A DNA stretch of 64,000 bases from assembly GCA_003339415.1 (NCBI GenBank), contig PDHQ01000069.1, positions 69,079-133,078 on the forward strand, given 5' to 3'. This stretch comes from Ophiocordyceps camponoti-saundersi (nom. inval.). Lineage: Eukaryota; Ascomycota; Sordariomycetes; Hypocreales; Ophiocordycipitaceae. This document shows, one piece after another, positions 56,095 to 64,000 of the stretch. The notes under the pieces are model-generated. The model did not search any database. It worked only from the letters and a program-made list of their open reading frames with translations, and was not told where the DNA came from. The first letter of the stretch is position 1, and every line of letters starts with the position of its first letter. Made by a program: the position numbers and the translations under genes.

Positions 56095-57246
56095 CTACGG
56101 TCCACAACCGAATTCACTGTCCCTGAAACTCCAGTGTCCGAACATCTCGGGGTCTTCATGCTGCAACGTCCAAAGAGGTCTGTTCTCAGCCCATATGCTA
56201 GGCTGCCGCGGGATCATCGACGTTAAACGTTGTGCCAAGGCCATCTGGCCTCTTGACATCAGCAGTTGGAGGGTTTTATTCAGCGCTCGTCGGAGTTCGC
56301 AGTACTCGTAAAGCTGGAACAAATCGTGGTCAACTCTCTCAGGGTCGGTGGAGGGCTTCATTGTGAGCGGTATCGTAATGTGGCCGCAGCCATGGCGCAA
56401 CGGAGCAGGGCAACAAGGGCACCGTTTTGAATGTAACTCGTTGCTGGGGAATCTGTAAAAGTATTCTTTGAGGCAGTTGTACCCAAAGAAATGGCCGCAG
56501 TAGAGGTAGGCGATGTACTCGCCGTGGCCGCGGCTCGCACCGGCGGAGCTGTAGGATGGTACCGGGCTAATGGGTAAACCACAGAAGTAGCAAGTCCGGG
56601 GCTGATAAGGCTCGGGGGGCGGTGATGGTCGGTCTTGGGGTGTCTCGTTCGCTGTATATTCCACACTCGACACATCTGCGGTCGTGTACCGCCGTTCAGA
56701 TGACGAGCTCGCTTGTCGCGGCTCATTGGCCGACCCTGCAAGTGCCTCGTCCAGCTCCTCATTCTCTCGGAATCTCACTGATGAATCAAACGGCGGAGCG
56801 GAAAATGATCTGATCATCTGCCACCCGCCTCTGTTTTCTGAGCTGTTTGACCCCTGCTCGGAAACATCATCCTTGAGCAACCCAGGGTAGCTCTTACACC
56901 GTCGTGTAGCCTTGTATGCGCTGTCAAGGGCCATGAAAGCAGGCACTTCCCGTTGTGTCCCAAACGCATCCCAGGAGATGACCTGGTCGTTGCTGACCGG
57001 AGTAGCGTCTGAAGAATGCAACGATGTCTCCTGTTCCACGTCGGGTAAAGTGGTGGGTCGACTTACGCGTAGGCGCCGCGACTGTCGAGCAAAGCGCCTG
57101 TCTCTCAGCTTGCGCACCAACTTGTTGTCACGGACCTTGGAGGTGACCGATGTTGCGAAGGCGCGGAAGGGATTCGGGCTGGCTGGTGTTGACTCCAGAG
57201 CCTTTGGTGTTGGCTCCAGAGCCTTGGGTCGCAAGATCTTTGTCAT
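56095..57246 (-). CDS. RING-like zinc-finger protein, 383 aa
   Basis: A single exon with the ATG at 57246 (MTKILRPKALEPTPKALEST). The frame stays open to 57804, but the extra 186 residues are less protein-like and the 57.4 kb part is simple Ser repeats, so I treat them as leader. The first 240 residues are disordered and Ser/Pro-rich. The C-terminal third has a RING-like pattern: TCYFCGLPIS, then YLYCGHFFGYNCLKEYFYRF and SKRCPCCPAPL with RHGCGH. Eight Cys/His ligands are available for two zinc ions. RING domains usually recruit E2 enzymes, so E3 ligase function is a reasonable guess but unproven. Confidence 0.75.
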   Translation of the reverse strand: MTKILRPKALEPTPKALESTPASPNPFRAFATSVTSKVRDNKLVRKLRDRRFARQSRRLRVSRPTTLPDVEQETSLHSSDATPVSNDQVISWDAFGTQREVPAFMALDSAYKATRRCKSYPGLLKDDVSEQGSNSSENRGGWQMIRSFSAPPFDSSVRFRENEELDEALAGSANEPRQASSSSERRYTTADVSSVEYTANETPQDRPSPPPEPYQPRTCYFCGLPISPVPSYSSAGASRGHGEYIAYLYCGHFFGYNCLKEYFYRFPSNELHSKRCPCCPAPLRHGCGHITIPLTMKPSTDPERVDHDLFQLYEYCELRRALNKTLQLLMSRGQMALAQRLTSMIPRQPSIWAENRPLWTLQHEDPEMFGHWSFRDSEFGCGP

Positions 57247-58027
57247 GTTTAGAGCAGGACGATGATGAATAAAGTAATGAAAGACAGGAGATGTTTGAAG
57301 AACGAGCGAATCGTGGAGTTTGTATAATGAGGTTCGAGGGGGATTATTGGTAAGTGGTGATGCTGATGGTGAAGAAGAAGAAAAAGAAGAAGAAAAAGAT
57401 GATGATGATGAAGACGAGGGAGGGAGGGTGAGAGAGAAAAGGAGGTCTGTACCAACTTGGTAGGTGCTGCTGTAAATAGAACTCAATATTGTCATTTCTC
57501 CTGCCTCAACAACAATCTTGACTCTTCTATCAAATGTACCTTGGTTGATAGGTAGGTAGGATGTTCTAGAGAGACTCTCTTTCCAGCAACTCAGACGGAA
57601 AGAAACGGGTCGCATAGGAACGAGCCACCGATGAGCAACCCTTGCCTCGGGAAGGATCCAGACCTTCTTTACTTGTAAGTTGCTACCTCTGACACGAAGT
57701 AGGCAATTTGAATAGACGATCCAGAGTCGTCTCCACTGCAGCGTAGCTAGGTAGGTATGTAAGATAGAAAAGCCAATCTCCCACGCCGTATCGTTCCATT
57801 TCACCTTGCCAGCTGGATCTAATAGCTGGTGTCACCGTCGTATTGGAAGTGGCCAAGCTTTTACGATGGTCTTACGAGCATATGGTCGTGGGACAGTGGG
57901 ACCTACAGTTGACCTATCTCTCAACAGAATGCATATATAAAGGCTGGAGTCTCCAGGGACTTTGTTGGTTATATCTGTATGCAATACTCTCTTCCCTCAA
58001 GTGTGTTTCTGCACAGCCCGTCTCAAA
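57247..58027. promoter_or_regulatory. Divergent region and promoter of first small secreted gene
   Basis: About 780 bases. AAGAAGAAAAAGAAGAAG repeats sit at 57370-57400, on the leader side of the RING-like gene. A TATA box (GCATATATAAAGG, 57931-57943) lies about 85 bases before the ATG at 58028. Confidence 0.6.
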
Positions 58028-58382
58028 ATGTTCGCACCGACGCTCATCATCGCCATGCTCGCGGCTCTGGCCACTGCCGCTCCGTTAACAACTTCGACAA
58101 TATCAGTCCGCAGTGCGGGATGGGCAGGCTATGGCGTTGCGGAAAGCTCTCCAGACGCGAAAGCCGACAGAGAGAGAGTGGCGAAGGAGATTCGGGAGAA
58201 AAGAGAGCGCGAGGCGGCGGAGTTGAGAGAAAAATTGGAAGCGCAGACAAGAGAATACAATCTACGCAAGGCTAGAGAACAGGTGAGCTGCAAGCCCGGA
58301 TGTTGGATAGAGTTGAGACGGCCATCTAAGTGTTGGACTGCAACAGGAGCGTCGAATTTTTGGATCTAGTCCCACTCAATGA
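58028..58382 (+). CDS. Small secreted, coiled-coil-like protein, 96 aa
   Basis: Exons 58028-58282 and 58347-58382, found by joining GT (GTGAGC) to AG (CAACAG) in phase 0. The intron contains no obvious coding continuation. The start gives a signal peptide (MFAPTLIIAMLAALATAAPL). The mature part turns into a highly charged helix (ERVAKEIREKREREAAELRE and KLEAQTREYNLRKAREQ), likely a short coiled coil. It ends with the 12-codon exon ERRIFGSSPTQ. There are no cysteines in the mature protein. A TATA box at 57931 supports transcription. It sits in an island with other secreted proteins and could be an effector-like peptide, but no family is recognised. Confidence 0.6.
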
Positions 58383-59630
58383 TGTTTCCTTGTGTATCAA
58401 CTCCGGATATCGACTGGCTTCGGTGTTTGATCTGACGATGGATATGATCGCGACTCGTTTGCAGAAGACTCTATGGATACACGGATCTGCATCATTACAA
58501 TCTGCATGGCAGGTTCAAAAGTAGTCGGCTCTGTACCATAACCTGAGTTTGGATAATAGTCTGATCAAGTCTTGCTTGTTAAAGCAAAGAGGCGAGTCCT
58601 CACCGTGTTTACAATATCCTTGGTGTCTCGTCAACCACTTGATACCACAAGAAACCCCGGAAAACAGTAGATCGTCGCGGAAAGGCAAAGCCAGGCCCCT
58701 GTCCTTGACCATGTGGAAACAGAACCGAAGACTCGGACGTTGACGCATTCTTACCAGATTAGGTTGCTGGTTCCGAAAGCCTTCCGTCAGAAAAAAACGG
58801 GTGCTCATCGTCGGCCCAATATGCCAAGACAATTCGTTGCAACTCTGGTTATCGTTGGACTTTTGTCAATCTACGATCCGACCTTTGATAGCATAGCTCG
58901 GGCGACGTAATGCAACTACAAAGAGGAAGCATTGCGAGGTATAACCGCAACCTCCAAGGATGGTAGTATTGGTCAATCTTGTCCGAGCCAATGGCTTCGA
59001 CTACATATATGAAGCATCGTCATATAGACCTGCCAAGTATCTCAACCCTCCCTGAGCGTTGACCCCAACTGCTCAGCGAGTCCATAAACTCGCATAAACT
59101 ATGAAATTTAGTGACTGTTTCGCCACGATACCAGATCAAAGGTCCCATTGCTCGAGGAATGTCTCCTCCGGTAGTCAGTAGCCAATTACTGGGTACGTAA
59201 CAGGGTTTATACACATATATCAAGACTCAAGACGTCTATATATGGCGCAGAAACTAAATTACCTACTCGCCCAGATATTCCACCTCCTCCCCTGAGAACA
59301 GCCAAAATTCTTAGAGGATTGCTTGTTCCTCGTCCATCTTGGCACCCGTAAAGCGATCGAGATAGAATAACACGAAGGCCAAAGAGATACCAAATGTAGT
59401 AAAGGGTACACTTTTGACCTTGCTCCCTCGTCATTGCACTGTAACCTTGCGGGATTTGGGGAATCTCTCGCATGAGTCGAAGTTATATAAATGTGAGTCT
59501 CTGGACAACACCTTGTCGAGCGAAACATCATCAGATAGCAAGCAGCATCACTCATTCATTACTTCTGCCATTCCCTCGTCAAAGTTGCCGTCCTGATCTT
59601 TCACTTTTTAATACAATCAACTGCTTCAAA
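58383..59630. other. Intergenic region of accessory island
   Basis: About 1250 bases between two small secreted-protein genes. ORFs on both strands around 58515-58910 have mixed composition and no family signal. A possible TATA-like TATATATGGC lies at 59235. No supported gene. Confidence 0.5.
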
Positions 59631-60415
59631 ATGAAGTCATCCATGGCCTCGCTCTTGATTTCTTTCCTCCTCAATGCCCTTTTAGTATCCGCCATTGTAA
59701 TGTTCACCTGTGTCTGGGACACTCTGCGCTCAAATTGCTGATTCTGAGCAACAGGCCCTCCGCCAACATGCACCAAAAGAAAACCTTGAAGAAAACGAAG
59801 TAAGATCTAGAAGAAAAGACTCGTGTTGACCTGGTACTGATAGTTACAGAGTATCAACACTCGATGTGATATTGAAGACACTCCGTCCATTTCCTACAAC
59901 GGCTTCCTCAACGGGGTGGCTAGTAAGTATTCTATTCATCTTTTCTCCTGGGTACACGAATCTCTCTTACGACCTCCTCAAACTAGATCTTTCCAAGTTT
60001 TATAGGATGTGCAATAGCAAAGACAGACCTGTTAAGAACGGCAAAGCAAATTGCACCCGCATCAGCTGTAACTTCGAAACAGCTATCAATCTCTGCTCCT
60101 ATAACTACGCTGGGAACAACACCATGATGTCTAGTATCACAGCTTCTAGGCTAGCGTTTGATATTTATCGAACCTGTAACGAGGAAGTAAGCTGCTGCCC
60201 CTTTTACCGGTGTTCACAACTTGCCGACAACATTTGCTAACAGTTGTCTCTCAGAGGAAGGTTATGAAGAGTAGGAAGATGAACGGAGGCAGGGTATGCG
60301 AGATGCTTCTTGTTTGCAAAGCACCACTGACGCCTTTTCTTTCCCTTTCTAGGTTCACTCGTCGAAATTCCCCGGTGTTTTCGTACAAATCGTTCGGGAT
60401 AGTGACAGCTGCTAG
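59631..60415 (+). CDS. Six-exon cysteine-rich secreted protein, 161 aa
   Basis: Exons 59631-59696, 59755-59799, 59850-59922, 59987-60186, 60255-60293 and 60353-60415 sum to 486 nt in one frame. The five introns are 50-68 nt, and each has GT and AG at the boundaries (GTAATG, GTAAGA, GTAAGT, GTAAGC, GTATGC). The first exon is a signal peptide (MKSSMASLLISFLLNALLVS). The mature protein has 7 Cys, among them MCNSKD, NCTRISCNF and LCSYNY, and ends FPGVFVQIVRDSDSC. Spacing and terminal Cys fit a disulfide-stabilised secreted peptide. Six exons for a 161-residue protein is very high. The family is not recognised. It looks effector-like, and the intact frame argues that it is not a pseudogene. Confidence 0.68.
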
Positions 60416-60559
60416 AGGCTCCTCTGAGATGCGAGGCTAGGATTATGCATCTTCAAGACAGATGTTTCCCTTAGGAGCGCCTGATGCAACAGAGAAGATA
60501 GGAAATACTACTTTGTATATAATAATATTGTCTTGTTCGAAGGGTAAAGGGCAGCAAAA

Positions 60560-62270
60560 TTCTGCTAAACAACGACGTCTTCTACGTTTCTAACCATTGC
60601 CCAGTAATCTACCTGAGTATCATCGTGAATCTGCACTTTTATCAAGTTAAATGCAGTCAACGCGTTCACGGTTCTTTGACGCGCAGACGCTGTATCTCTT
60701 CCTTTCCCATCTTCACTTGCTCGCCTACTTCGACATTCTTCACTGCTATTTCTGTTTGTATGACAACTCCAGAGGCTTCGAAGTCGAGACTTCCATTGGG
60801 AGAGTCGATGATGCCCATCGTAACGAGAAGGCCCTGTGTCATTTGGTGAGAGCATTGACTCGAGGCTTGTATATATGGCGTACTTCCTTCTATCCCTAAA
60901 ATTTGAGCCGTAAACACCGAACGTCAGATTCCACCTCGTCGTCTTCAATATCAGGTACAACCCTACTAACCCTACAAGCCGTGAAAGCTGCATAACCAGT
61001 CTCTTGAATGTCGGGAAAGAAAAAAATCCTTATGCCGAGGAAAGGAATGACGTCTCGGATAAGTTACCAACATACAACAGGGCATGCGCCATATGAAGTA
61101 CCACGCAGAGCACCGCTCAAGTACTTCTAGATTAGAAGTGGCGAGGTGCTTCAGGCTGCTGTCATCGAGAAAGTGAATGTGAGGTCGCCATAAGAGATGA
61201 CAAGCCAAGGGCAACTTTGTATCCGAAACACTGTTTCCGCCTTCGAATGGGACGCATGTGAGTTGCTCAATCTTGAAGATGACACTCGAGTCCGCGACAG
61301 AACTGTCTAGGACGCTTTCCGTCAAGACACTTGTTGCTTCAGCCTTAAGTGGAAATGGACCAGGCGTAAAATAAAAAATGTTTATAGTCAATGGAAGCAT
61401 CGGCTTCCGTAATCGTCGAGTAACGCCATGAGCCATGGCGACGAAGTGCTTGGTCCATGACGTTCCGGTGGAAACTCGTGGCATCATGAGTTGGCGCTAT
61501 CAGTGAGTCGATCGGGTCGCAATCGTGGTAAGTGTTTCCATTTTGTTGGGCTCCTGCAGGATAAGAGCTGAGAGAATCACTACATCGCGAAGGATGTAGG
61601 CGTCTGAGGCGGTACTTTGTCTGATGGCTTCGCCGATGGTAGTGATAAAAGCAGCGGACGGAAATACGATGTTGATACCGCACTGAACAAGGAGATTGAC
61701 GAGGGCTTTTTTAAATGGCTGTGCAAAATGATTGAGCGTACTCAGTCTGGTCCAGTAAGTGCCCGCTTCCCTCGGAGCAGAGCATTTTTTAGGCTTGTGG
61801 TTGTTTGCGAGAAATTTATTGACTTATTCGACAGCATAACCTCGGAAATTTCCCTATGGAGGCCATCTATACTATGCAAGGCCTGATCCATACATAGTTA
61901 CCGTGCCATGACTGAATGACGAGGAGCTCTGGATCAGTTGTTTGGCCATCCCTTTAGGCTCCTTGTCCGGTAAAGACAAAGGCAACGTCAGGTGCCGTAG
62001 TAAGCGGCTTCTGGTAGGAAGAAAAGACAGGCTCCTCTTTGGTTCTGTAGAAAGTGCAGATATCTTTTCATGTCTAGGGGTATCGGCGATGGCTTCCATA
62101 GATCCTTGTCGAGAGATAATGCAGCGACACACGTCTACAATGCGCATCCGAAGAAGACTCGGCATTAATGGGTTCCCAAGTGCGTCTGCGAGACGTCTTT
62201 GAGAGGTCTTTGACACCACAGACTGGGGGCTCTCTTCGTATCATAGCTTCGTGCATCTCTGCGCTCGGCA
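60560..62270 (-). pseudogene. Decayed highly reducing polyketide synthase remnant
   Basis: Read on the minus strand, fragments appear in the order of a highly reducing PKS but in different frames with internal stops. At 61992-61957 is PDVAFVFTGQGA, the start of an acyltransferase domain, followed by a stop and then GMAKQLIQ in another frame. At 61679-61530 is a dehydratase-like start (VFPSAAFITTIGEAIRQST, YILRDVVILSALIL). At about 61487-61420 is STGTSWTKHFVAMAHG. At 61277-61100 is FKIEQLTCVPFEG, typical of the end of a DH domain. At about 60850-60690 is an enoyl-reductase-like VTMGIIDSPNGS with FEASGVV. The spacing is far shorter than in a real PKS (about 7 kb), so internal deletions are likely. 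No KS domain is present. Confidence 0.72.
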
Positions 62271-62444
62271 GCGAGTGACCTTTGGGTTTTTTTCCATCAC
62301 AGTCAAGAGGCTTGTGCCAGTTACGGTTACGATATACTATTCACCTTGGCAGAGTCCCGTCACGAGGCCGGAGCTCTCCTTCAATGAGGCTTGCTTCCTC
62401 TCCAGCGCGTAACGATTGATTGAAACTACTGCTCAAACATCTCT

Positions 62445-64000
62445 TCAGTGCTTGGTATTCGGGTCGATCCTCCACTTGAGGCAGTTATTCGCCACCGTCC
62501 CGCCCTGCTTCCCATTGACCCCCTCGCAATTACAGCTATCGACGGGAACGTGCAGATAACGCGAGCACTCGTCAAAGTTCCAAGTCCACTGGCAGCCATC
62601 GAACATGGTGAGAGAAACAACAATCTCCATGGCCAGGCTGCCGACCGAGTAAGGAAACTCATACTTGCGTTCCTTTTCGTGCTTACCCTTCAAGACGTCG
62701 CCGGGCTTGCCGAGGGAATTGCAAAAGGACTTGATGGAATTATCAAGTCTGTCGTGGTTTGACTTGCGGCCGCCGTCGTAGCACTCTCTGTAGTTCCGGC
62801 CGGGGATAGCAACCGCCAGCACGGGCTCGTTGTTAGGCTTTGGTGCTCCTCCTCGAGGCGGAGGCGGTGGATCCGTACGCCTCGGCGCCTCGGGCGTTGT
62901 CGTCGTCGACGACGTCTCCGGATCCTCTGGGCAGATGATCCAGTTCTCTGCGTTCCCATCGTCCATGGGTAGCGGGTCCTCTGCTGGCTTGTAAAGCAGT
63001 GGACTATTGTAACACGAGGGATCGTAAAAGGAGCATCTGTCGACGAGCGGCTTTTCCATGGCACCGACCTCAGGCCGCACCGCGTTCCTCGGCCAGTGTC
63101 CGCTCGGGGGTGGCGGTGCTCCGGGCCCTATCGAGGGCGGTGGTGTCGGAAACGCAACCGATGGCGCCGTGGTCGTCTCCCTTCCATTCGGGCCGATGTA
63201 TCTCACCGCCGGCCACGAGGATGTAGATGCTGGCTTGGGCCAAAACTCTTCAAAGTCCTGTCGAGCATGAACCCTTCCATTGCCGCCAACTTTGAGCGTT
63301 GCCACCTCAAAGACCCATTTCGATATCGTCAGGGGCGCCTTTGTGATGGTGCTTGTCCAAGTCCCGTCACTGACGGTGATGCGAGGATAGTCGACGACGC
63401 TGGTAGCGCGAGTCCACGGAGGCAGCTTCACCGTGCACGGAGGCGCGCAGGTGAAGCTCGGCTTCTCCATATCCCATATGATGGGGTCAATCCATATGAT
63501 GTTCTGGTGGCCGGGATCGCCGCCGCCCACGTCTAAGACGGAGATCTGAGACCAGCGAGGGTGGGCTTTGACGTTGAGATTGTCGAGAGCTGGGATGCCG
63601 ACGCCGTCTCGAACAATCATGTACTTGGCGCCTATGGTGATGAGGTGATGTATGCGTACGTTGGCGTAGTTTTCCTGTAGAAGCACGAGGGCCTTTTGAC
63701 AAGTCTGCCCGTCAACTGCTCTATTGTCAGTACGCGCTCTCCATGTTCCGCAAGGGAGATCGCTTCGATGCCAGGGACTGTTCCTCAACTCACTGCAATC
63801 TTGACCGTATGTCGAGAACCAAGAGTAGATGCCAGCTCCTGCGATGTAAATGCCGCTGGATCGACTGATGATCAGGCCCCAGGACGAATCACAGCCGCTG
63901 AATTCGTCGTCCCCTGCGCAGTTGTACTCGGGATCTCCTGAGAAGACGCCAACGGCCGACTCAAAGGGCGCAGGTGGACGCGGGTTCGGCTGATAATACG
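62445..64000 (-). CDS. Killer-toxin-like GH18 chitinase, C-terminal part (5' end off window)
   Basis: Partial. Exons on the minus strand are 64000-63794 (incomplete upstream) and 63718-62445, with a 75-nt intron (63793-63719). The region downstream of the GH18 catalytic domain is visible: SSWGLIISRSSGIYIAGAGI, then CQKALVLLQENYANVR, LITIGAKYM, a Pro/Thr-rich linker near 63000-63200, and Cys-rich blocks ending with NFDECSRYLHVPVDSCNCEG. This matches subgroup C fungal chitinases. In them a GH18 domain, often with LysM/chitin-binding modules, is followed by this long Cys-rich tail. The catalytic DxxDxDxE motif must lie outside the window, so enzyme activity cannot be checked here. Several Thr/Pro runs suggest O-glycosylation. 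Confidence 0.8.
   Translation of the reverse strand, partial: YYQPNPRPPAPFESAVGVFSGDPEYNCAGDDEFSGCDSSWGLIISRSSGIYIAGAGIYSWFSTYGQDCSELRNSPWHRSDLPCGTWRARTDNRAVDGQTCQKALVLLQENYANVRIHHLITIGAKYMIVRDGVGIPALDNLNVKAHPRWSQISVLDVGGGDPGHQNIIWIDPIIWDMEKPSFTCAPPCTVKLPPWTRATSVVDYPRITVSDGTWTSTITKAPLTISKWVFEVATLKVGGNGRVHARQDFEEFWPKPASTSSWPAVRYIGPNGRETTTAPSVAFPTPPPSIGPGAPPPPSGHWPRNAVRPEVGAMEKPLVDRCSFYDPSCYNSPLLYKPAEDPLPMDDGNAENWIICPEDPETSSTTTTPEAPRRTDPPPPPRGGAPKPNNEPVLAVAIPGRNYRECYDGGRKSNHDRLDNSIKSFCNSLGKPGDVLKGKHEKERKYEFPYSVGSLAMEIVVSLTMFDGCQWTWNFDECSRYLHVPVDSCNCEGVNGKQGGTVANNCLKWRIDPNTKH

Noticed and set aside
57247..57804. N-terminal extension of the RING-like protein
   Set aside because: The frame is open, but the sequence contains a Ser repeat from an AAG/TTC tract and lacks conserved features; the ATG at 57246 gives a better start.
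58515..58832. 105-codon minus-strand ORF
   Set aside because: The C-terminal half looks somewhat protein-like, but I recognise no family and the opposite strand is also open; not enough evidence.
61617..61886. Plus-strand ORF that can be spliced to a second exon ending LGNFPMEAIYTMQGLIHT
   Set aside because: Tempting, with a GTAAGT donor and ACAG acceptor, but the opposite strand of the same bases carries recognisable PKS fragments, which explains the sequence better.
1..64000. tRNA, rRNA, CRISPR arrays, bacterial operons
   Set aside because: I looked for T-loop GGTTCGA-type boxes, rRNA-like blocks and spaced direct repeats; none found, and the genome is eukaryotic.
1..64000. Intact transposons or viral insertions
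   Set aside because: No transposase, reverse transcriptase or long terminal repeats were recognised; only simple repeats and a possible mutated island were seen.

Overview
The window is nuclear DNA of a filamentous ascomycete, most likely a Sordariomycete and possibly Hypocreales. The signs are short spliceosomal introns (48-138 nt with CTAAC-type branch points), GC-rich coding sequence, no operons, fungus-specific core genes (Mso1, GYP7, Trs120, Elp5, Mak16, GH63 glucosidase, septation formin) and a killer-toxin-like GH18 chitinase. The order-level call is inference. It is assembled sequence: there is a 10-N gap at 43118-43127 beside long poly-C tracts.

Layout. 0-8.2 kb: PAP2/inositolphosphotransferase-like membrane protein, Gyp7 Rab-GAP, Mso1-like exocytosis factor, Mak16 (60S biogenesis), Vps55 (endosome). 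8.4-17.3 kb, all minus strand: bifunctional aminodeoxychorismate synthase, TRAPPII subunit Trs120, an SDR-fold protein lacking canonical catalytic residues. 17.3-19.2 kb: empty. 19.2-21.5 kb: an 11-exon MFS sugar porter. 22.6-25.7 kb, plus strand: ASXH-like protein, Elongator subunit Elp5, v-SNARE Sec22. 26-30 kb, minus strand: unknown Cys-pair protein and a CLPTM1-family membrane protein. 31.6-33.4 kb: convergent LOG-family phosphoribohydrolase and proteasome alpha6.

33.5-38.4 kb is an A+T-richer, gene-poor island with a secreted-protein ORF and broken coding fragments. Next come a histidine-rich secreted protein (38.4 kb), the mitochondrial tRNA-modification GTPase Mss1 (40-41.9 kb), and a 3 kb repeat-rich stretch with the gap and one possible 40-residue protein. 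45.1-57.2 kb is again core: GH63 processing glucosidase I, SNRNP27-like splicing factor, a 1740-residue formin, a one-TM protein, a RING-like protein. From 57.3 kb to the end is a second accessory island: two small secreted-protein genes found by hand splicing (58.0 and 59.6 kb), a decayed highly reducing polyketide synthase remnant, and the 3' part of a GH18 chitinase that runs off the window.

Functionally, several core genes serve membrane traffic (Gyp7, Mso1, Vps55, Trs120, Sec22), but nothing suggests co-regulation beyond normal fungal synteny. The novel content is in the two islands: secreted proteins, a dead biosynthetic gene and a secreted wall hydrolase. All splice sites were placed by reading consensus sites and keeping frame; no alignment or RNA evidence was available.
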